DNA of 6,190 nt from an uncultured Oscillospiraceae bacterium (GTDB lineage Bacteria > Bacillota > Clostridia > Oscillospirales > Oscillospiraceae). Both the position numbers and the translations under genes were made by a program. Location: contig CALWWH010000135.1 in assembly GCA_944385195.1 (NCBI GenBank), positions 1 through 6,190 of the forward strand, read 5' to 3'. This document shows, one piece after another, positions 5,066 to 6,190 of this stretch. Under the pieces are notes generated by a model. It was not told the origin of the DNA. It ran no database searches and was given only the letters and a program-made list of their open reading frames with translations. Position 1 is the stretch's first letter. The number at the start of each line of letters is the position of its first letter.

Positions 5066-6190
5066 TTACCCGCCGCCACTGAGTGTTGAGGAATCGCTGC
5101 GCTCGGTGATATTCACCACGACGGAATACTCCTCCTCGTGGAGAATGCCCACGTCAGTGTAACCGTCTACATAGACTGTGACCGGAACCTTATACTGTCC
5201 GGGCTCGGTGTAGTCGCTGAGGTCTGCAACAGCCCGCAGGTTTGTGGCATAGATCTGCTCGACCAGGGCAGTCTTGCCGCGCACAACCACGTTCAAGGAT
5301 TTGGAAATGACATCATAGCTATAGTTCTCCTCATCGGGGAGGTTTATAAGCTCAATATTTGTGGTACGGATGGTGCGGCTGTTGAGGCCCACCAGCTCCA
5401 CGGAGATGTTCGCCTCCGTCTCGCCAGAGAGGTTCTCGGTATCATTAGGCAGCACAATGGGCCGCTGCAAAGTTGCCTGAACCAGCACCTCTGAGAGCTT
5501 GATGGTCCCCAGCGAGATCTGGTTAATGCCTTTGAGCAGTTCTGCATCCCCGGAGATGGTGACGGTCTTGGGCTCAATGTCAACCTTGACATCATGGCTA
5601 GTGGCGCCGCCGCCGTCTATGAGTTCGACTGTCAGGCCGACCTCTTTCGTGGCCAAAATCGGCAGCTCGATATTGATTTCGCTCACATCACAGCTCACCC
5701 GCTCATCCTCGATGACGTTCTCATTGCTGTCATAGAGCGTAAAGGGCAGCGTCGTGGTGACAGTACGATCCAGATCCTCGCGATCCAGATAGACCTCCGC
5801 GTGGTGGATCTGCTCGACGATCTCCTCCGGGCCACGGACTGTGATCTCGTCGGGATTGCAGATCATGGTCTCCGCCAGGTATCCCTCCGCCGGGCTGCCA
5901 CCAGAACCGTAAACCGGGATCTTCTTACTCAGCAGTTTGCCAACGCTGATATTCACCGCAGGGGGGGTTTGCTCAAGGACGGTGATGGCGTTGTCGCCGA
6001 TATTGTCCGGAAATTGGATTTCGTAATCGAGTGTGTAGTTCCCTGCGCTGCGAATGGTACTCAGATCCACTGTAATAGCGATATTGGTGCGATTCAAACT
6101 GGCAGTATCCGTGCGTTTGCCGTAGACATGGAGGTCTACGGTCGCATACTGGCCAGTCGTGAGGATCAGCTCATGATCATCGGCTAAAAC
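5066..6190 (-). CDS. cdaR: YbbR-repeat protein, CdaR-type, 5' end outside the window
   Basis: YbbR-domain proteins are membrane-anchored extracytoplasmic proteins. CdaR in Firmicutes binds and regulates the diadenylate cyclase CdaA, which makes c-di-AMP. The frame is open from the window edge at 6190 to the TAA at 5066, giving 374 visible residues. A TTG at 6097 is only an internal codon, because the same frame continues upstream with YbbR-like sequence (TTGQYATVDLHVYGKR). About four YbbR-type beta-rich repeats can be seen, each with a hydrophobic-strand plus V-x-V-x-G pattern, such as DEITVRGPEE, KTVTISGDAELL and LNVVVRGKTALVEQI, and ending in LDR-, LSE- or LSDYTEPGQYKVPV-like segments. The N-terminal membrane anchor should lie upstream, outside the window. 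The C terminus ends in a Ser/Gly tail. The symbol rests on family resemblance and expected context. The cdaA neighbour is not visible, and glmM, which often follows cdaR, is absent here. Confidence 0.85.
   Translation of the reverse strand, partial: VLADDHELILTTGQYATVDLHVYGKRTDTASLNRTNIAITVDLSTIRSAGNYTLDYEIQFPDNIGDNAITVLEQTPPAVNISVGKLLSKKIPVYGSGGSPAEGYLAETMICNPDEITVRGPEEIVEQIHHAEVYLDREDLDRTVTTTLPFTLYDSNENVIEDERVSCDVSEINIELPILATKEVGLTVELIDGGGATSHDVKVDIEPKTVTISGDAELLKGINQISLGTIKLSEVLVQATLQRPIVLPNDTENLSGETEANISVELVGLNSRTIRTTNIELINLPDEENYSYDVISKSLNVVVRGKTALVEQIYATNLRAVADLSDYTEPGQYKVPVTVYVDGYTDVGILHEEEYSVVVNITERSDSSTLSGGG

Noticed and set aside
6095..6097. TTG as a possible start of the YbbR gene
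   Set aside because: The frame is open for 31 more codons up to the window edge with YbbR-like sequence, no ribosome binding site precedes the TTG, and the membrane anchor would be missing.
5594..6187. Open plus-strand frame of 197 codons
   Set aside because: It is antisense to the YbbR repeats. The repeat pattern and uninterrupted reading on the minus strand show which frame is real.

Overview
The window is a densely packed stretch of chromosomal housekeeping genes, all on the minus strand. It most likely comes from a Clostridia bacterium of the Oscillospiraceae/Ruminococcaceae type (Flavonifractor or Oscillibacter relatives). The basis for that placement is the fairly GC-rich sequence, the strong AGGAGG-type ribosome binding sites, the yicC-remA-gmk-rpoZ-priA order typical of Firmicutes, and the presence of RemA and of a DUF5685 plus J-protein pair. 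The genus is an inference and cannot be fixed from the sequence alone. No tRNA, rRNA, mobile element, CRISPR array or long repeat was seen, and there is no gene-free stretch above 75 bases.

Read in the direction of transcription (high to low coordinates), the layout is as follows. A YbbR/CdaR-type extracytoplasmic repeat protein comes first, with its 5' end cut by the window edge. Next are a DUF5685 protein with conserved cysteines, a J-domain/TPR protein with a cysteine-rich tail, and a small polytopic membrane protein. These are followed by the YicC-family endoribonuclease, the DNA-binding regulator RemA, guanylate kinase Gmk, RNA polymerase omega subunit RpoZ, and the first 340 residues of the primosomal helicase PriA, cut by the other window edge.

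The genes overlap or are separated by only 10 to 20 bases up to rpoZ: ATGA overlaps at DUF5685/J-protein and at remA/gmk, a TGATG junction at J-protein/membrane protein, and a 23-base overlap at gmk/rpoZ. One long operon with translational coupling is therefore likely. The only real gap, 73 bases between rpoZ and priA, holds a near-perfect 13-bp hairpin. In many Firmicutes coaBC lies at that place.

The yicC-to-priA half is well-known biology (RNA turnover, matrix/osmotic gene regulation, GMP phosphorylation, transcription, replication restart). The less understood part is the three-gene set DUF5685, J/TPR/Cys-tail protein and membrane protein. Its members are tightly coupled and sit between a probable c-di-AMP regulator and the housekeeping block. 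It is the best candidate here for an uncharacterised functional unit.
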